Source of the DNA: Phenylobacterium sp.
GTDB taxonomy: Bacteria > Pseudomonadota > Alphaproteobacteria > Caulobacterales > Caulobacteraceae
NCBI RefSeq assembly: GCF_016793225.1
Contig: NZ_JAEUMN010000076.1
Location: forward strand, 1-32,090
Length of the DNA stretch: 32,090 nucleotides
Direction: 5' to 3'
A program made the position numbers and the translations under genes. The notes under the pieces are model-generated. The model saw only the letters and a list, made by a program, of their open reading frames with translations, was not told the origin of the DNA and did not search any database. Below, piece by piece: positions 8,350 through 15,583 of the stretch (its first letter is position 1; each line of letters opens with the position of its first letter).

Positions 8350-8856
8350 ATGGATGATCTCGATTCAGACTATCCGCGCTCACGAGGGGCCGCCGCGATC
8401 GGCGCGAGACTTCGCCGCCTGTCGGAGAGGATCGATCAGGACGTCGGCCTCCTGTACGCCGCGAGCGGCATCCGCTTTCAGCAACGCTGGTATGGGCCCT
8501 TCAACCAGATCCGGCTGCTGGGACCGATCAGCGGCGGGGAGATTGCGCAGCGGCTCAGGGTCACCCACGTTGCCGTCAGCCAAGCCTGCTCGGGGCTGAT
8601 CACGGCTGGGCTAGTCGAACGCGCGCTTGATCCCACCGACTCCCGGCGCCGCCTCCTCACCCTGACTCCGGCCGGCCGTGAGCTGGGCGAGACGATGGAT
8701 CACTTCTGGCGTGCGCTGGAAGCCTTGAGCGAGGAGCTCAACCGGGAAGCCGGCGACCTGCACCTGCCGCTCGACCGCCTTGAAGCGGCGCTTGACCGGG
8801 AATCCATAGAGGAGCGCTTTCGTCGCCTCGCGGCCCGGAAGCCCGCGCGTCCCTGA
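8350..8856 (+). CDS. MarR-family transcriptional regulator
   Basis: This is a 168-aa winged-helix regulator. The DNA-binding region reads ISGGEIAQRLRVTHVAVSQACSGLITAGLV, followed by the wing ALDPTDSRRRLLTLTPAGREL, the standard MarR arrangement of recognition helix and D-x-R-rich wing. Flanking helices at both ends would form the dimer interface. I chose the ATG at 8350 (MDDLDSDYPRS) because longer versions would read through the promoter region and into the divergent hydrolase. The neighbouring hydrolase and the palindrome at 8330-8341 suggest local, ligand-responsive repression; the ligand is unknown. An alternative function is unlikely given the clear wing motif. Confidence 0.87.
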   Translation: MDDLDSDYPRSRGAAAIGARLRRLSERIDQDVGLLYAASGIRFQQRWYGPFNQIRLLGPISGGEIAQRLRVTHVAVSQACSGLITAGLVERALDPTDSRRRLLTLTPAGRELGETMDHFWRALEALSEELNREAGDLHLPLDRLEAALDRESIEERFRRLAARKPARP

Positions 8857-8936
8857 TCCGCGCGATCGGACACCCGGTCGCCGGTCGTTCTTCACCACGG
8901 CCGACAGCTGCGGCCTGCCAAGTGCCATGAGAATTC

Positions 8937-9011
8937 TGGAGCGGGTGAGGGGAATCGAACCCCTGACATTCAGCTTGGGAAGCTGACGTTCTACCTCTGA
9001 ACTACACCCGC
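8937..9011 (-). tRNA. tRNA-Gly, anticodon CCC
   Basis: Read on the minus strand, the gene starts GCGGGTG and ends CACCCGC, then T and an encoded CCA. The D arm is GTTC/GAAC, the anticodon stem TCAGC/GCTGA encloses the loop TTCCCAA (anticodon CCC, decoding GGG), and the T arm is AGGGG-TTCGATT-CCCCT. Length is 75 nt including CCA. U73 fits glycine identity. I looked for a repeated tRNA 3' end in the lower-GC region to its left (5.6-8.9 kb) as a sign of an integrated element and saw none by eye. Confidence 0.96.
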
Positions 9012-9157
9012 TCAGGCCGGGAGCGTCCCGGCGAGGGCGCACCGTTTAGCGTCTCTTCGTCGGCGCGTCGAGACGGCGTGGTGGGGCGGTCGGGCCGCCT
9101 CTGCGTTGACCCCCGGACCGCTCGCGCCCACCATGCCGCCCAATCAGGGAGGTTCCG

Positions 9158-9751
9158 ATGGCCGACGGCGAAGTCCTGCTCGAGCGGGCGCAGTTCAACA
9201 GCATGGTGGAAGGCACGGCCGAGGACTGGGCGGCCATCGGCCGCGCGGCGGCCAGGCATCGCGGCGAGCACGTCGACCGCATCGTGGCCCACCTGAGGCT
9301 GCTGGAGGGCGACCACGGCGGGTTCGCGGTCGACCGGCTGGAGCACTCGCTGCAGACCGCCACCCGCGCCCACCGCGCCGGCAAGGACGAGGAGTATGTC
9401 GTCTGCGCCCTGCTGCATGACATCGGCGACATCCTGCTGCCGGCCAGCCACGCCGAGCTGGGCGCCGCGATCCTCGAGCCCTACGTCTCGGAAGAGAACC
9501 ACTGGATCCTGAAGCACCACGGCGTCTTCCAGGGCTACTACTTCTTCCATCACATCGGTCTGGACCGCGACATGCGCGAGCAGTTCCGGGGCCACCCGGC
9601 GTTCGAGGCCTGCGCCCAGTTCTGCCACCTGTACGACCAGAACTCGTTCGAGCCGGGCTACGACTCGATGCCGCTGGACGCCTTCGTCCCGATGATGCGC
9701 CGGGTGATGGATACCCCGCGGCGGTCGATCTACAAGCGTCCGGCGGAGTGA
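9158..9751 (+). CDS. HD-domain protein (PhnZ/MIOX-like or phosphohydrolase)
   Basis: This is a soluble 197-aa protein with an HD metal site. LEHSLQTATRAHRAG supplies the first histidine near residue 63, and VVCALLHDIGDIL supplies the HD pair near residues 87-88. SHAELGAAIL, KHHGVFQGYYFF and the downstream DQNSF provide further candidate ligands. The EHSLQTA/HDIGD arrangement and the overall length resemble the HD-domain diiron oxygenases (PhnZ, TmpB, myo-inositol oxygenase relatives) at least as much as nucleotide phosphohydrolases. The oxygenase reading is inference. It starts with ATG after GGGAGG. Its stop overlaps the GTG start of the next gene by 4 nt (GTGA), so the two are coupled. Confidence 0.75.
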   Translation: MADGEVLLERAQFNSMVEGTAEDWAAIGRAAARHRGEHVDRIVAHLRLLEGDHGGFAVDRLEHSLQTATRAHRAGKDEEYVVCALLHDIGDILLPASHAELGAAILEPYVSEENHWILKHHGVFQGYYFFHHIGLDRDMREQFRGHPAFEACAQFCHLYDQNSFEPGYDSMPLDAFVPMMRRVMDTPRRSIYKRPAE

Positions 9752-10629
9752 ACGCCCGTCCCGCCGCGGCGCTCGCCCTCGCCGCCGCAGGCGCGGCGCT
9801 CGCGGTCGGCCCGGCGGCGGCGCAACCCGGACCGCAGGACCGCGCCCGCGAGGCCGCGGCCATGCTCACGGCGGCCGGCTACGCGATCCGCGGAAACCAG
9901 ATCCTCAACGGCTGCGGGCGCCCCGCCCGGCCCGTCCCGACCGCCGTCGACCTGAACGGGGACGGCAGGAGCGAGGCCATCGTCACCGACGTCGACCCCG
10001 CCTGCTATGGCCCGGCCGGCGCGGGCGCCTCGGTGATCTGGCGCGATCCGGCGGGCCGCTGGCGCAGGATCGGCGGAGCCGCCGGCCGCATCCGGGTGCT
10101 GCCCACCGTCACGGGCGGCTGGCGCGACTACACGCTCGACGCGCCGGGCGCCCAGCCGGTCTGGGCCTGGGCCGGAGAGGCCTATCTGCTGAAGCCCGCC
10201 TCCGCGTCCGGGCCGCCGCCTGCGACCGCGACCGCGGACCGCGCCGCGGCCTTCCGGGCCGCGGGGTTCACGGCCAGGGCCGGGCGCTACCCCGCCTGCG
10301 ACCCGCGCCAGGAGGCGACGATCGAGATCCGCGACCTCAACGGCGACGGCCGGCCCGACGCCGTGGTGACCGACGAGGGGACGAACTGCTTCGGCATGAC
10401 CGGAACGGGCTATGTGATCGTGACCAAGGAGGCGTCCGGGGCCTGGCGGCGGCTGTTCGCGAACGCCGGCATACCGAAGTTCCTGCCGACCCGCGGCGCC
10501 GGCGGCTGGCCCGACATCGAGAACGGCGGCCCCGGCTTCTGCCACCCGATCCTGCGCTGGACCGGGAGCGACTACGCCATCGTCCGCTGGAAGGCCGAGG
10601 AAGCGGGCGCCTGCGCGGGCCGGCGCTGA
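9748..10629 (+). CDS. Secreted protein with two FG-GAP-like calcium loops
   Basis: This 293-aa protein starts with GTG inside the last codons of the HD gene. An N-terminal signal peptide (AAALALAAAGAALAVGPAAAQ, likely cleaved after AQ) is followed by two similar halves. Each contains an acidic DLNGDGR-type loop: VDLNGDGRSEAIVTDVD near residue 68 and RDLNGDGRPDAVVTDEG near residue 198. Each loop is preceded by a cysteine-containing stretch (NGCGRPARPV; YPACDPRQEA) and followed by CYG/CFGMTG and WRR. The duplication is clear from the sequence. Such D-x-N-x-D-G loops usually bind calcium in beta-propeller-like or dockerin-like repeats. The function is unknown, and why a secreted protein is coupled to a cytoplasmic HD protein is unclear. 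Confidence 0.72.
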   Translation: MNARPAAALALAAAGAALAVGPAAAQPGPQDRAREAAAMLTAAGYAIRGNQILNGCGRPARPVPTAVDLNGDGRSEAIVTDVDPACYGPAGAGASVIWRDPAGRWRRIGGAAGRIRVLPTVTGGWRDYTLDAPGAQPVWAWAGEAYLLKPASASGPPPATATADRAAAFRAAGFTARAGRYPACDPRQEATIEIRDLNGDGRPDAVVTDEGTNCFGMTGTGYVIVTKEASGAWRRLFANAGIPKFLPTRGAGGWPDIENGGPGFCHPILRWTGSDYAIVRWKAEEAGACAGRR

Positions 10630-10633
10630 CGGC

Positions 10634-11518
10634 CTACTTGCGCTCGGCGCGCACCCCCAGTTTCGCGAGCTGCGCCTGGACGCTGTCGGGGCCTACGGTG
10701 TGGCCGGCGCCCACCGCGACGAAGCTGACGCCCGAGCCCTTCAGCGTCTCGACGATGGTGCGGGCCCATTCGGCGTTCCGGCGCACCACGATGACGTCGT
10801 AGAACTCGGGATAGTCCCGCTTCAGTTCGGTGACGAACAGAGTCTCCAGGCCCGCCGTGTCGCCGGCGGCCCAGGCCGAGACCATGGCGTCGAGCTGCGC
10901 CGCCGCGGAGTCCAGGTCGTCGAGCGTCGACACCAGGAACTGCGCCTGGGCGGCCGGCGACATCCCGGCGAGATAGCGGATCTGCTGTTCGGGCGTTTCG
11001 AGCCCCCTCACCTCCCAGCCGCCGGCCTTGGCCATGCGCAAGAGGCTCATCTCGACGCCGCTCTGAGGGTCGTAGCCGGCCTTCACGGCCGGCGCGAGGC
11101 TCAGCGTCAGGGCGGCGAGCCAGGGCTGCATCGGCTCCAGGGCCTGTGGCGGCAGGCCCATCGCCTGGGCCGCCGCGGCCAGCCGCGGCCGGTCCTTCTC
11201 GGGCAGCTTCGACGAGAGCGGCTGGGCCGGATCCAGGCCGTACCTGCGCACCAGCGGCTGCATCACCGCCGCGTCGTCGAGCCCCGCGGCCTCGATGACC
11301 AGCGAGCTGGACGAGGCCAGCGCCGCCTCGACCTTGCCCTCATGCCACGCCGTTCCCGGGCGCAGCACGTGGACGGTTCCCATCAGGTAGATGGTGGAGT
11401 CCTCGTCCTTGATCACCCAGAGCGCCGGCTCGGCGGCGGCCGGCGTGGCGGCGAGCAGGCCGCAGGCGACGACGGGAGCCAGGGCGCGGCGCGCCAGGCG
11501 GGAAAGCGTACGGATCAT
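10634..11518 (-). CDS. TraB/GumN family protein (copy 1)
   Basis: This 294-aa protein has a signal peptide (MIRTLSRLARRALAPVVACG, cleaved near AAA-EPALW) followed by the family opening WVIKDEDSTIYLMGTVHVL. The GTVH motif supplies the conserved glycine and histidine, and a second conserved site lies near the C-terminus in FVAVGAGHTVGPDSV (GxGH). TraB/GumN proteins (related to Tiki) are proposed metal-dependent peptidases or erythromycin-esterase-like enzymes; function in bacteria is poorly defined. I start at 11518, where AAGGGA lies 5 nt upstream. A longer reading would run into the XRE gene. It is the last gene downstream of the XRE operon and is paralogous to the protein at 12345-13214. Confidence 0.8.
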   Translation of the reverse strand: MIRTLSRLARRALAPVVACGLLAATPAAAEPALWVIKDEDSTIYLMGTVHVLRPGTAWHEGKVEAALASSSSLVIEAAGLDDAAVMQPLVRRYGLDPAQPLSSKLPEKDRPRLAAAAQAMGLPPQALEPMQPWLAALTLSLAPAVKAGYDPQSGVEMSLLRMAKAGGWEVRGLETPEQQIRYLAGMSPAAQAQFLVSTLDDLDSAAAQLDAMVSAWAAGDTAGLETLFVTELKRDYPEFYDVIVVRRNAEWARTIVETLKGSGVSFVAVGAGHTVGPDSVQAQLAKLGVRAERK

Positions 11519-11553
11519 GATGTCCCTTGTAGATCGGCAGGGTTCGGCGCGCG

Positions 11554-11751
11554 TTAAGCGGCCTCGTCCTGGAAGATGTCTTCGATGGCGAGCCCGAAGA
11601 GGCGGGCGATCTTGAAGGCCAGCGGCAGGCTCGGGTCGTACTTGCCCGTCTCGAGCGCGTTCACGCTCTGCCGGGAGACCCCGAGCCGCTCGGCCAGGTC
11701 GCCCTGGCTCCAGTCGCGTTCGGCGCGCAGCACCTTGAGGCGGTTCTTCAT
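11554..11751 (-). CDS. XRE-family (Cro/C1-type HTH) small regulator
   Basis: This 65-aa protein is almost only a helix-turn-helix domain: MKNRLKVLRAERDWSQGDLA, then ERLGVSRQSVNALETGKYDP and SLPLAFKIARLFGLAIEDIF. It resembles the compact YozG-type regulators often encoded beside a small membrane protein. I chose the internal ATG at 11751 rather than the GTG at 11763, because its ATGA overlaps the stop of the 31-aa ORF by 4 nt, the arrangement also seen one gene upstream. It is the third gene of a membrane protein, micro-ORF and regulator operon. The inverted repeat upstream of the operon (12265-12285) is a plausible operator, giving autoregulation. Confidence 0.86.
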   Translation of the reverse strand: MKNRLKVLRAERDWSQGDLAERLGVSRQSVNALETGKYDPSLPLAFKIARLFGLAIEDIFQDEAA

Positions 11752-11843
11752 GGCGTGATCCACGATGCGAGGGTCCCCACGAAGTAGGCGGCGACGAGAC
11801 TGCCATAGACGACGGCGGCGGCGCCGGAGATCAGCGGGCTCAC
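11748..11843 (-). CDS. 31-aa transmembrane microprotein
   Basis: This is a short ORF, VSPLISGAAAVVYGSLVAAY then FVGTLASWITP, predicted to be one membrane helix with almost no other sequence. Support is structural. It starts at a GTG overlapping the membrane-protein stop (GTGA) with a GGAGG 5 nt upstream. It ends at a TGA overlapping the XRE ATG (ATGA). It therefore fills the gap exactly with two 4-nt overlaps. I do not recognise it. It could be an assembly partner of the membrane protein, a coupling leader for the XRE gene, or the remnant of a longer subunit. Conservation in relatives would decide. Confidence 0.55.
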   Translation of the reverse strand: MSPLISGAAAVVYGSLVAAYFVGTLASWITP

Positions 11844-12256
11844 CGGCGCCTCCACCACCAGAACGCCCAGGCGACCAGGAAGCCGATGAGCTGCGCAGCC
11901 ATCACGGCGGTGGCGCCGGCCAGCATCAGCTTCTCGGCGCTCGCGCCGGGCCGCGCCAGTTGAAGGGCCAGATCCGGATAGAAGGCGATGGCCAGGACAC
12001 CGAAGCCCAGGCCGGCCGACCCGCCCCAGAACCAGGCCCACTTCTGGGCCTCCTGCGCCGCCTCGTCGAGGCTGCGCCAGTAGTTGAGCACGAACCACAG
12101 CGCGGGGATGGCGGCGGCGAGCCCGATGCCCAGCCGCACGCTGGCCGGCGGGTTGAAGCCGCTCAGCCGCATCGCCGTGACCACCGCGAGCAGCAGGCCC
12201 GTGGCGGCGAGCAGGGCCAGCAGGGCGCGGCCGGGCGACGATCTGAACCAACTCAC
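11840..12256 (-). CDS. Small four-helix membrane protein paired with XRE regulator
   Basis: This 138-aa integral membrane protein has four hydrophobic segments: ALLALLAATGLLLAVVTAM, VRLGIGLAAAIPALWFVLNY, AWFWGGSAGLGFGVLAIAFY and AGATAVMAAQLIGFLVAWAFWWW. The short loop RSLDEAAQEAQ between helices 2 and 3 is cytoplasmic by the positive-inside rule (WRRR at the C-terminus). The GTG at 12256 has a strong AAGGAGG 6 nt upstream. A longer reading from 12295 would begin inside the inverted repeat and add a non-membrane leader. Small membrane proteins next to YozG-like regulators are common, and some sense or modify the regulator, but no function is established for this one. I do not recognise a named family with confidence. 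Confidence 0.68.
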   Translation of the reverse strand: MSWFRSSPGRALLALLAATGLLLAVVTAMRLSGFNPPASVRLGIGLAAAIPALWFVLNYWRSLDEAAQEAQKWAWFWGGSAGLGFGVLAIAFYPDLALQLARPGASAEKLMLAGATAVMAAQLIGFLVAWAFWWWRRR

Positions 12257-12264
12257 GTGAAGCC

Positions 12265-12285
12265 TCCTTGTCTGATTGACAAGGA
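12265..12285 (-). promoter_or_regulatory. Inverted repeat over the ribosome-binding site of the XRE operon
   Basis: Two 8-bp arms, TCCTTGTC and GACAAGGA, flank a 5-nt centre just before the first gene of the operon. On the minus strand the downstream arm contains part of the AAGGAGG ribosome-binding site. It could be the DNA operator of the encoded XRE protein, or an mRNA hairpin that hides the ribosome-binding site; it may be both. A TTGACA at 12304-12309 (minus strand) is a possible -35 box, but I see no convincing -10. Confidence 0.5.
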
Positions 12286-12344
12286 AACATGACATCTCGC
12301 GCCTGTCAAGCGACCTGGACAGAATGTCGGGCTGACTTGCCTTC

Positions 12345-13214
12345 CTACTGCACTCTCACGACCTGACGCCCGCGCGCGCGGAGCAGGGACGGCAGGCCCT
12401 GGGGGCCGATCAGGTGCAGCGCGCCGACGTTGACGAGCATGACGCCCGAGGTGGCGGCCATCTCCTCCGCGAGGCGGTCTGCCCAGGCCCGGTTTCGCCG
12501 CAGGACCAGCGCCTCGTAGAGCGCGGGATTCTCGGCCTCCAGGCCCGCGTTCAGGCGCGCCACGTCGCCGGCCATCCAGGCGCGCTCCAGCGAGTCGGCG
12601 CCGAGGCGCAGAGGCAGCCGCGGGCGCGACCGCTCGCGCACCACGCCGGCGAGGTAGCGCACCTCGGCCGCCGGCGGCAGGCCGGCGTACATCCGCGCCT
12701 GGTCCTCCAGGGTCTCGAACGCCATCAGCCGCTTTCCGGCCTGGCGGGCGGCCCGCGTGGCCGTCATGTCGGCGCCCGCCTCCACCGTGGACCCGCGGCC
12801 CAGGACCGGGCGCACCGAGAGCATCAGCGCCGCCGCCCAGGGCCTCAGGTGGTCGATCCGCGCGAGGTCGGCCTGGCGCGACAGCACGGCCAGGTCGGAC
12901 GGGGCCAGCTTGCGCGACAGCGGCGTGTCGGGGTCCAGCCCGTACCGCTGCACGAGCAGCCGGATCGTCTCGGGATCGCCCGACGTCATGTCGGCCTCGA
13001 ACCAGACGGTCCCGGCCCTCGCCATCACCCGATCGTAGAGCGGCGTCCGCCACGCAAGCCCCGGCGGCAGCGCGTGCAGGGTGCCGAAGAGGTAGACCTC
13101 GGAATCGCCGTCGGTGACGCGCCACATGGCCGGCGCCGCGGCAGCGCCGCCGGCGAGGGACGCCGCCGCCAGGACGGCGCCCGCCAGCGCCGCAAGCCTT
13201 CGCCTCCAACCCAC
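12345..13214 (-). CDS. TraB/GumN family protein (copy 2)
   Basis: This 289-aa protein starts at GTG (VGWRRRL) with a signal peptide (AALAGAVLAAASLAGGAAAA) and the family opening MWRVTDGDSEVYLFGTLHAL, including the GTLH motif. The C-terminal LVNVGALHLIGPQGL matches the second conserved site, with ALH in place of the AGH found in copy 1. It aligns along its whole length with the protein at 10634-11518 (shared RYGLDP, RPWAAAL/QPWLAAL, LE-Q-RY/MYAGL landmarks), so the two are paralogues separated by the XRE operon. Activity is unknown; a metal-dependent periplasmic hydrolase is the usual proposal. Confidence 0.8.
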   Translation of the reverse strand: MGWRRRLAALAGAVLAAASLAGGAAAAPAMWRVTDGDSEVYLFGTLHALPPGLAWRTPLYDRVMARAGTVWFEADMTSGDPETIRLLVQRYGLDPDTPLSRKLAPSDLAVLSRQADLARIDHLRPWAAALMLSVRPVLGRGSTVEAGADMTATRAARQAGKRLMAFETLEDQARMYAGLPPAAEVRYLAGVVRERSRPRLPLRLGADSLERAWMAGDVARLNAGLEAENPALYEALVLRRNRAWADRLAEEMAATSGVMLVNVGALHLIGPQGLPSLLRARGRQVVRVQ

Positions 13215-13257
13215 GATGCCGCCCCCGACCCCGCCGCGCCCTCACGGCGCGAAGGCA

Positions 13258-14277
13258 CTATGCGCCCCAGATCCGGAAATGCTTCGACAATTTCAGGCCC
13301 TGCCGCTGGTAGTGCGACCCTAGGTCGCCGTAGAGCCGCGTCGGACGCTCGGTCAGCGGTTCGTAGACGAGGCGCGCGACGGTCTGGCCGTCCTCGAGGA
13401 TGAACGGCGTCTCGTGGCTCCGCACCTCGAGCACGCCCTTGGACCCTTTCCCGTGCTGCTCGTCGGTGCCGAAGCCCGGGTCGAAGAAGCCGGCGTAGTG
13501 GACGCGGAACTCGCCGACGGACGGGTCGATGGGCGTCATCTCGGCCGCTTCCATCACCGGGATCTCCACCGCCTGCTTCGAGGCCAGGATGTAGAACTCG
13601 CCGGGGTCGAGCAGCAGCTTGCCGTCGCGCGGGACCAGCGGCTCCCAGAAGTCGCGCGGGTCATGCCCCTCGATGTTGTCGAGATCGACCACCGGCGCAT
13701 GGCGACGGCCGCGATAGCCGGCGATCTCGCCGGTGAGGTCGACGCCGACGCTTTCCGTGCGGAGCCGCTCGGGCACGCCGGACTTCAGGCGCAGCTGGTT
13801 CAGCCGCGTGCCGGTGCGCACCAGCACCGAGAAGGTCTGCGGCGCGATCTCCATGTAGAGCGGGCCCGCGTAGCCCTCGTCCACGTCGTCGAAGGCGTGG
13901 CCGTGATCGGTGATGACGCGCACGAAGACGTCCACGCGGCCCGTGGAGCTCTTCGGGTTGGCCCGCGCCGAAATCCCCTTCGGCAGCTTCAGCGCTTCCT
14001 GCAGTTCGGCGATGTAGACGCAGCCGCGTTCCAGGACCGCGCCGGGTCCCAGGTCCAGCGCGTGCATCGCCACTTCCTCGAGCCGCTCGCGCACCGTGCC
14101 GTGCCGCGGCAGGAACGAGGCGCGCACCCGCCAGGCCTTGCCGCCGAGGCGGAGGTCGAGGCTGGCGGGCTGCACCTGGTCCGGCTCCCACGCGGTGGCG
14201 GAGCTGATCGCGCCGGCGGCGATCAGGGCTTCGATGGACTGGCAGGGCAGGATGCCCGGAACGCTGAAGTCGCTCAT
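13258..14277 (-). CDS. dcd: 2'-deoxycytidine 5'-triphosphate deaminase (long form)
   Basis: This enzyme converts dCTP to dUTP, feeding dTTP synthesis. At 339 aa it is the long alphaproteobacterial DCD type, roughly a tandem of two dUTPase-like barrels, instead of the ~190-aa enteric enzyme. The first half carries PASLDLRLGG and the active-site motif ANPKSSTGRVDVFVRV (the SS-GR signature). The second half repeats the fold with FRVHYAGFFDPGFG and EVRSHETPFIL. The start at 14277 (MSDFSVPGILP) matches family N-termini; upstream in-frame codons belong to the metZ promoter region. It is divergent from metZ across a 124-bp gap. No dut gene is nearby. Confidence 0.9.
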   Translation of the reverse strand: MSDFSVPGILPCQSIEALIAAGAISSATAWEPDQVQPASLDLRLGGKAWRVRASFLPRHGTVRERLEEVAMHALDLGPGAVLERGCVYIAELQEALKLPKGISARANPKSSTGRVDVFVRVITDHGHAFDDVDEGYAGPLYMEIAPQTFSVLVRTGTRLNQLRLKSGVPERLRTESVGVDLTGEIAGYRGRRHAPVVDLDNIEGHDPRDFWEPLVPRDGKLLLDPGEFYILASKQAVEIPVMEAAEMTPIDPSVGEFRVHYAGFFDPGFGTDEQHGKGSKGVLEVRSHETPFILEDGQTVARLVYEPLTERPTRLYGDLGSHYQRQGLKLSKHFRIWGA

Positions 14278-14310
14278 GGGCGGCGAAGCCTTAGCGGAGA
14301 ACGCAGGTGT

Positions 14311-14356
14311 TGCAAGGCTTCTGGAGCCGCTTGCAGGAAAGCGGGCCTTGACCCGC
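14311..14356 (+). promoter_or_regulatory. Two hairpins in the metZ leader
   Basis: Upstream of metZ, TGCAAG (14311-14316) pairs with CTTGCA (14330-14335), with an inner GCT/AGC pair and a CG bulge. GCGGG (14341-14345) pairs with CCCGC (14352-14356) across CCTTGA. Sulfhydrylase genes in alphaproteobacteria are often controlled by SAM riboswitches, so a regulatory leader is plausible, but I could not fit the SAM-II pseudoknot consensus. The same 124 bp also serves the divergent dcd promoter. Confidence 0.35.
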
Positions 14357-14401
14357 ACGGAAGGCTGCCGTTCAAGCGCAGCCTCACCGATGGAGGCCGG
14401 C

Positions 14402-15583
14402 ATGGCGGAAGACCCGCGCGACTGGGAGATTGAGACCCGAGCGGTGCGCGGCGGCCTCATGCGCACCGAGCACGGGGAAATCTCGGAAGCGCTCTTCCTG
14501 AACCAGTCCTTCGCCTACGAGAGCGCGGCGGCCGCCGACGCGCGGTTCGCGGGGGGGCCCGGCTTCATCTACCAGCGCTTCGGCAACCCCACGACGCAGA
14601 TGTTCGAGGACCGGCTGGCGCTGCTCGAAGGCGCCGAGGCCTGCAAGGCCTGCGCGTCGGGCATGGCCGCCGTCCAGCTGTCGCTGATGGGCCTGGTCCG
14701 CGCGGGCGACCACATCGTGGCGGGCCGGGCGCTGTTCGGCTCGTGCCGCTGGATCCTCTCGGAATGGATGCCCCGCTTCGGCGTCGAGACCACCTACGTG
14801 GACGCCACCGACCTCGAGGCGTGGAAGAATGCGGTGCGGCCCAACACCCGCGCCTTCCTGGTTGAGAGCCCGGCGAACCCGCTGCTGGAGGTCACCGCCA
14901 TCGGCGCGGTGGCCGAGATCGCGCACGCCGCGGGCGCGAAGCTGGTGGTGGACAACGTCTTCGCCACGCCGATCTTCCAGAAGCCGCTCGCGCTCGGCGC
15001 CGACATCGTCGTCTATTCGGCCACCAAGCACATCGACGGCCAGGGCCGGGTCCTGGGCGGCGCGATCCTTGGGGCCGCGGACGTGCTCACCGAAGCCTAC
15101 AAGGACATGCACCGGCACACGGGCCCGGCGCTGTCGCCCTTCAATTCCTGGGTGCTGCTCAAGGGTCTCGAGACGCTGGAGCTCCGCGTTCGCCGCCAGA
15201 CCGAGAACGCGGGAAAGGTCGCCGACGCCATCGCCGCGCACGGCAAGGTCCTGAAGACCATCTACCCCGGCCGGCCCGACCACCCGCAGGCCGCCATCAT
15301 CGCCAACCAGATGACCGGCGGCGGCAACGTGGTCGCCTTCGACCTGGGGAGCCGCGAGGCGGCGTGGCGCTTCCTCGACGCGCTGCAGATCGTCGACATC
15401 TCGAACAACCTCGGCGACGCCAAGTCGATGGCCACGCACCCGTCGACCACCACGCACCGCTCGATGCCCGAGGCCGAACGGATCGCCATCGGGCTCACCG
15501 AAGGCTGGGTGCGGATGAGCGTCGGCCTCGAGGGTCCGAACGACCTGATCCGGGACGTGAGCCGGGCGCTGGACGGGGCCTAG
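14402..15583 (+). CDS. metZ: O-succinylhomoserine (or O-acetylhomoserine) sulfhydrylase
   Basis: This PLP enzyme of the Cys/Met metabolism family forms homocysteine from an activated homoserine and sulfide, in methionine synthesis. The 393-aa protein has the family landmarks YQRFGNPT, ASGMAAVQLSL, ESPANPLLEV, LVVDNVFATP and the PLP-lysine motif VYSATKHIDGQGRVLGG, then the C-terminal SMATHPSTTTH and RMSVGLEG. NLGDAKSMATHPSTTTH with this N-terminus fits MetZ better than cystathionine synthase. I start at 14402 because GGAGG lies 5 nt upstream; an ATG at 14390 lies before it. The stop codon falls in the first bases of the repeat at 15582. Confidence 0.9.
   Translation: MAEDPRDWEIETRAVRGGLMRTEHGEISEALFLNQSFAYESAAAADARFAGGPGFIYQRFGNPTTQMFEDRLALLEGAEACKACASGMAAVQLSLMGLVRAGDHIVAGRALFGSCRWILSEWMPRFGVETTYVDATDLEAWKNAVRPNTRAFLVESPANPLLEVTAIGAVAEIAHAAGAKLVVDNVFATPIFQKPLALGADIVVYSATKHIDGQGRVLGGAILGAADVLTEAYKDMHRHTGPALSPFNSWVLLKGLETLELRVRRQTENAGKVADAIAAHGKVLKTIYPGRPDHPQAAIIANQMTGGGNVVAFDLGSREAAWRFLDALQIVDISNNLGDAKSMATHPSTTTHRSMPEAERIAIGLTEGWVRMSVGLEGPNDLIRDVSRALDGA

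Noticed and set aside
5600-8936. Integrative element at tRNA-Gly
   Set aside because: No integrase gene and no second copy of the tRNA 3' end found by eye.
14278-14401. SAM-II riboswitch before metZ
   Set aside because: The expected pseudoknot stem and conserved loop bases could not be placed.
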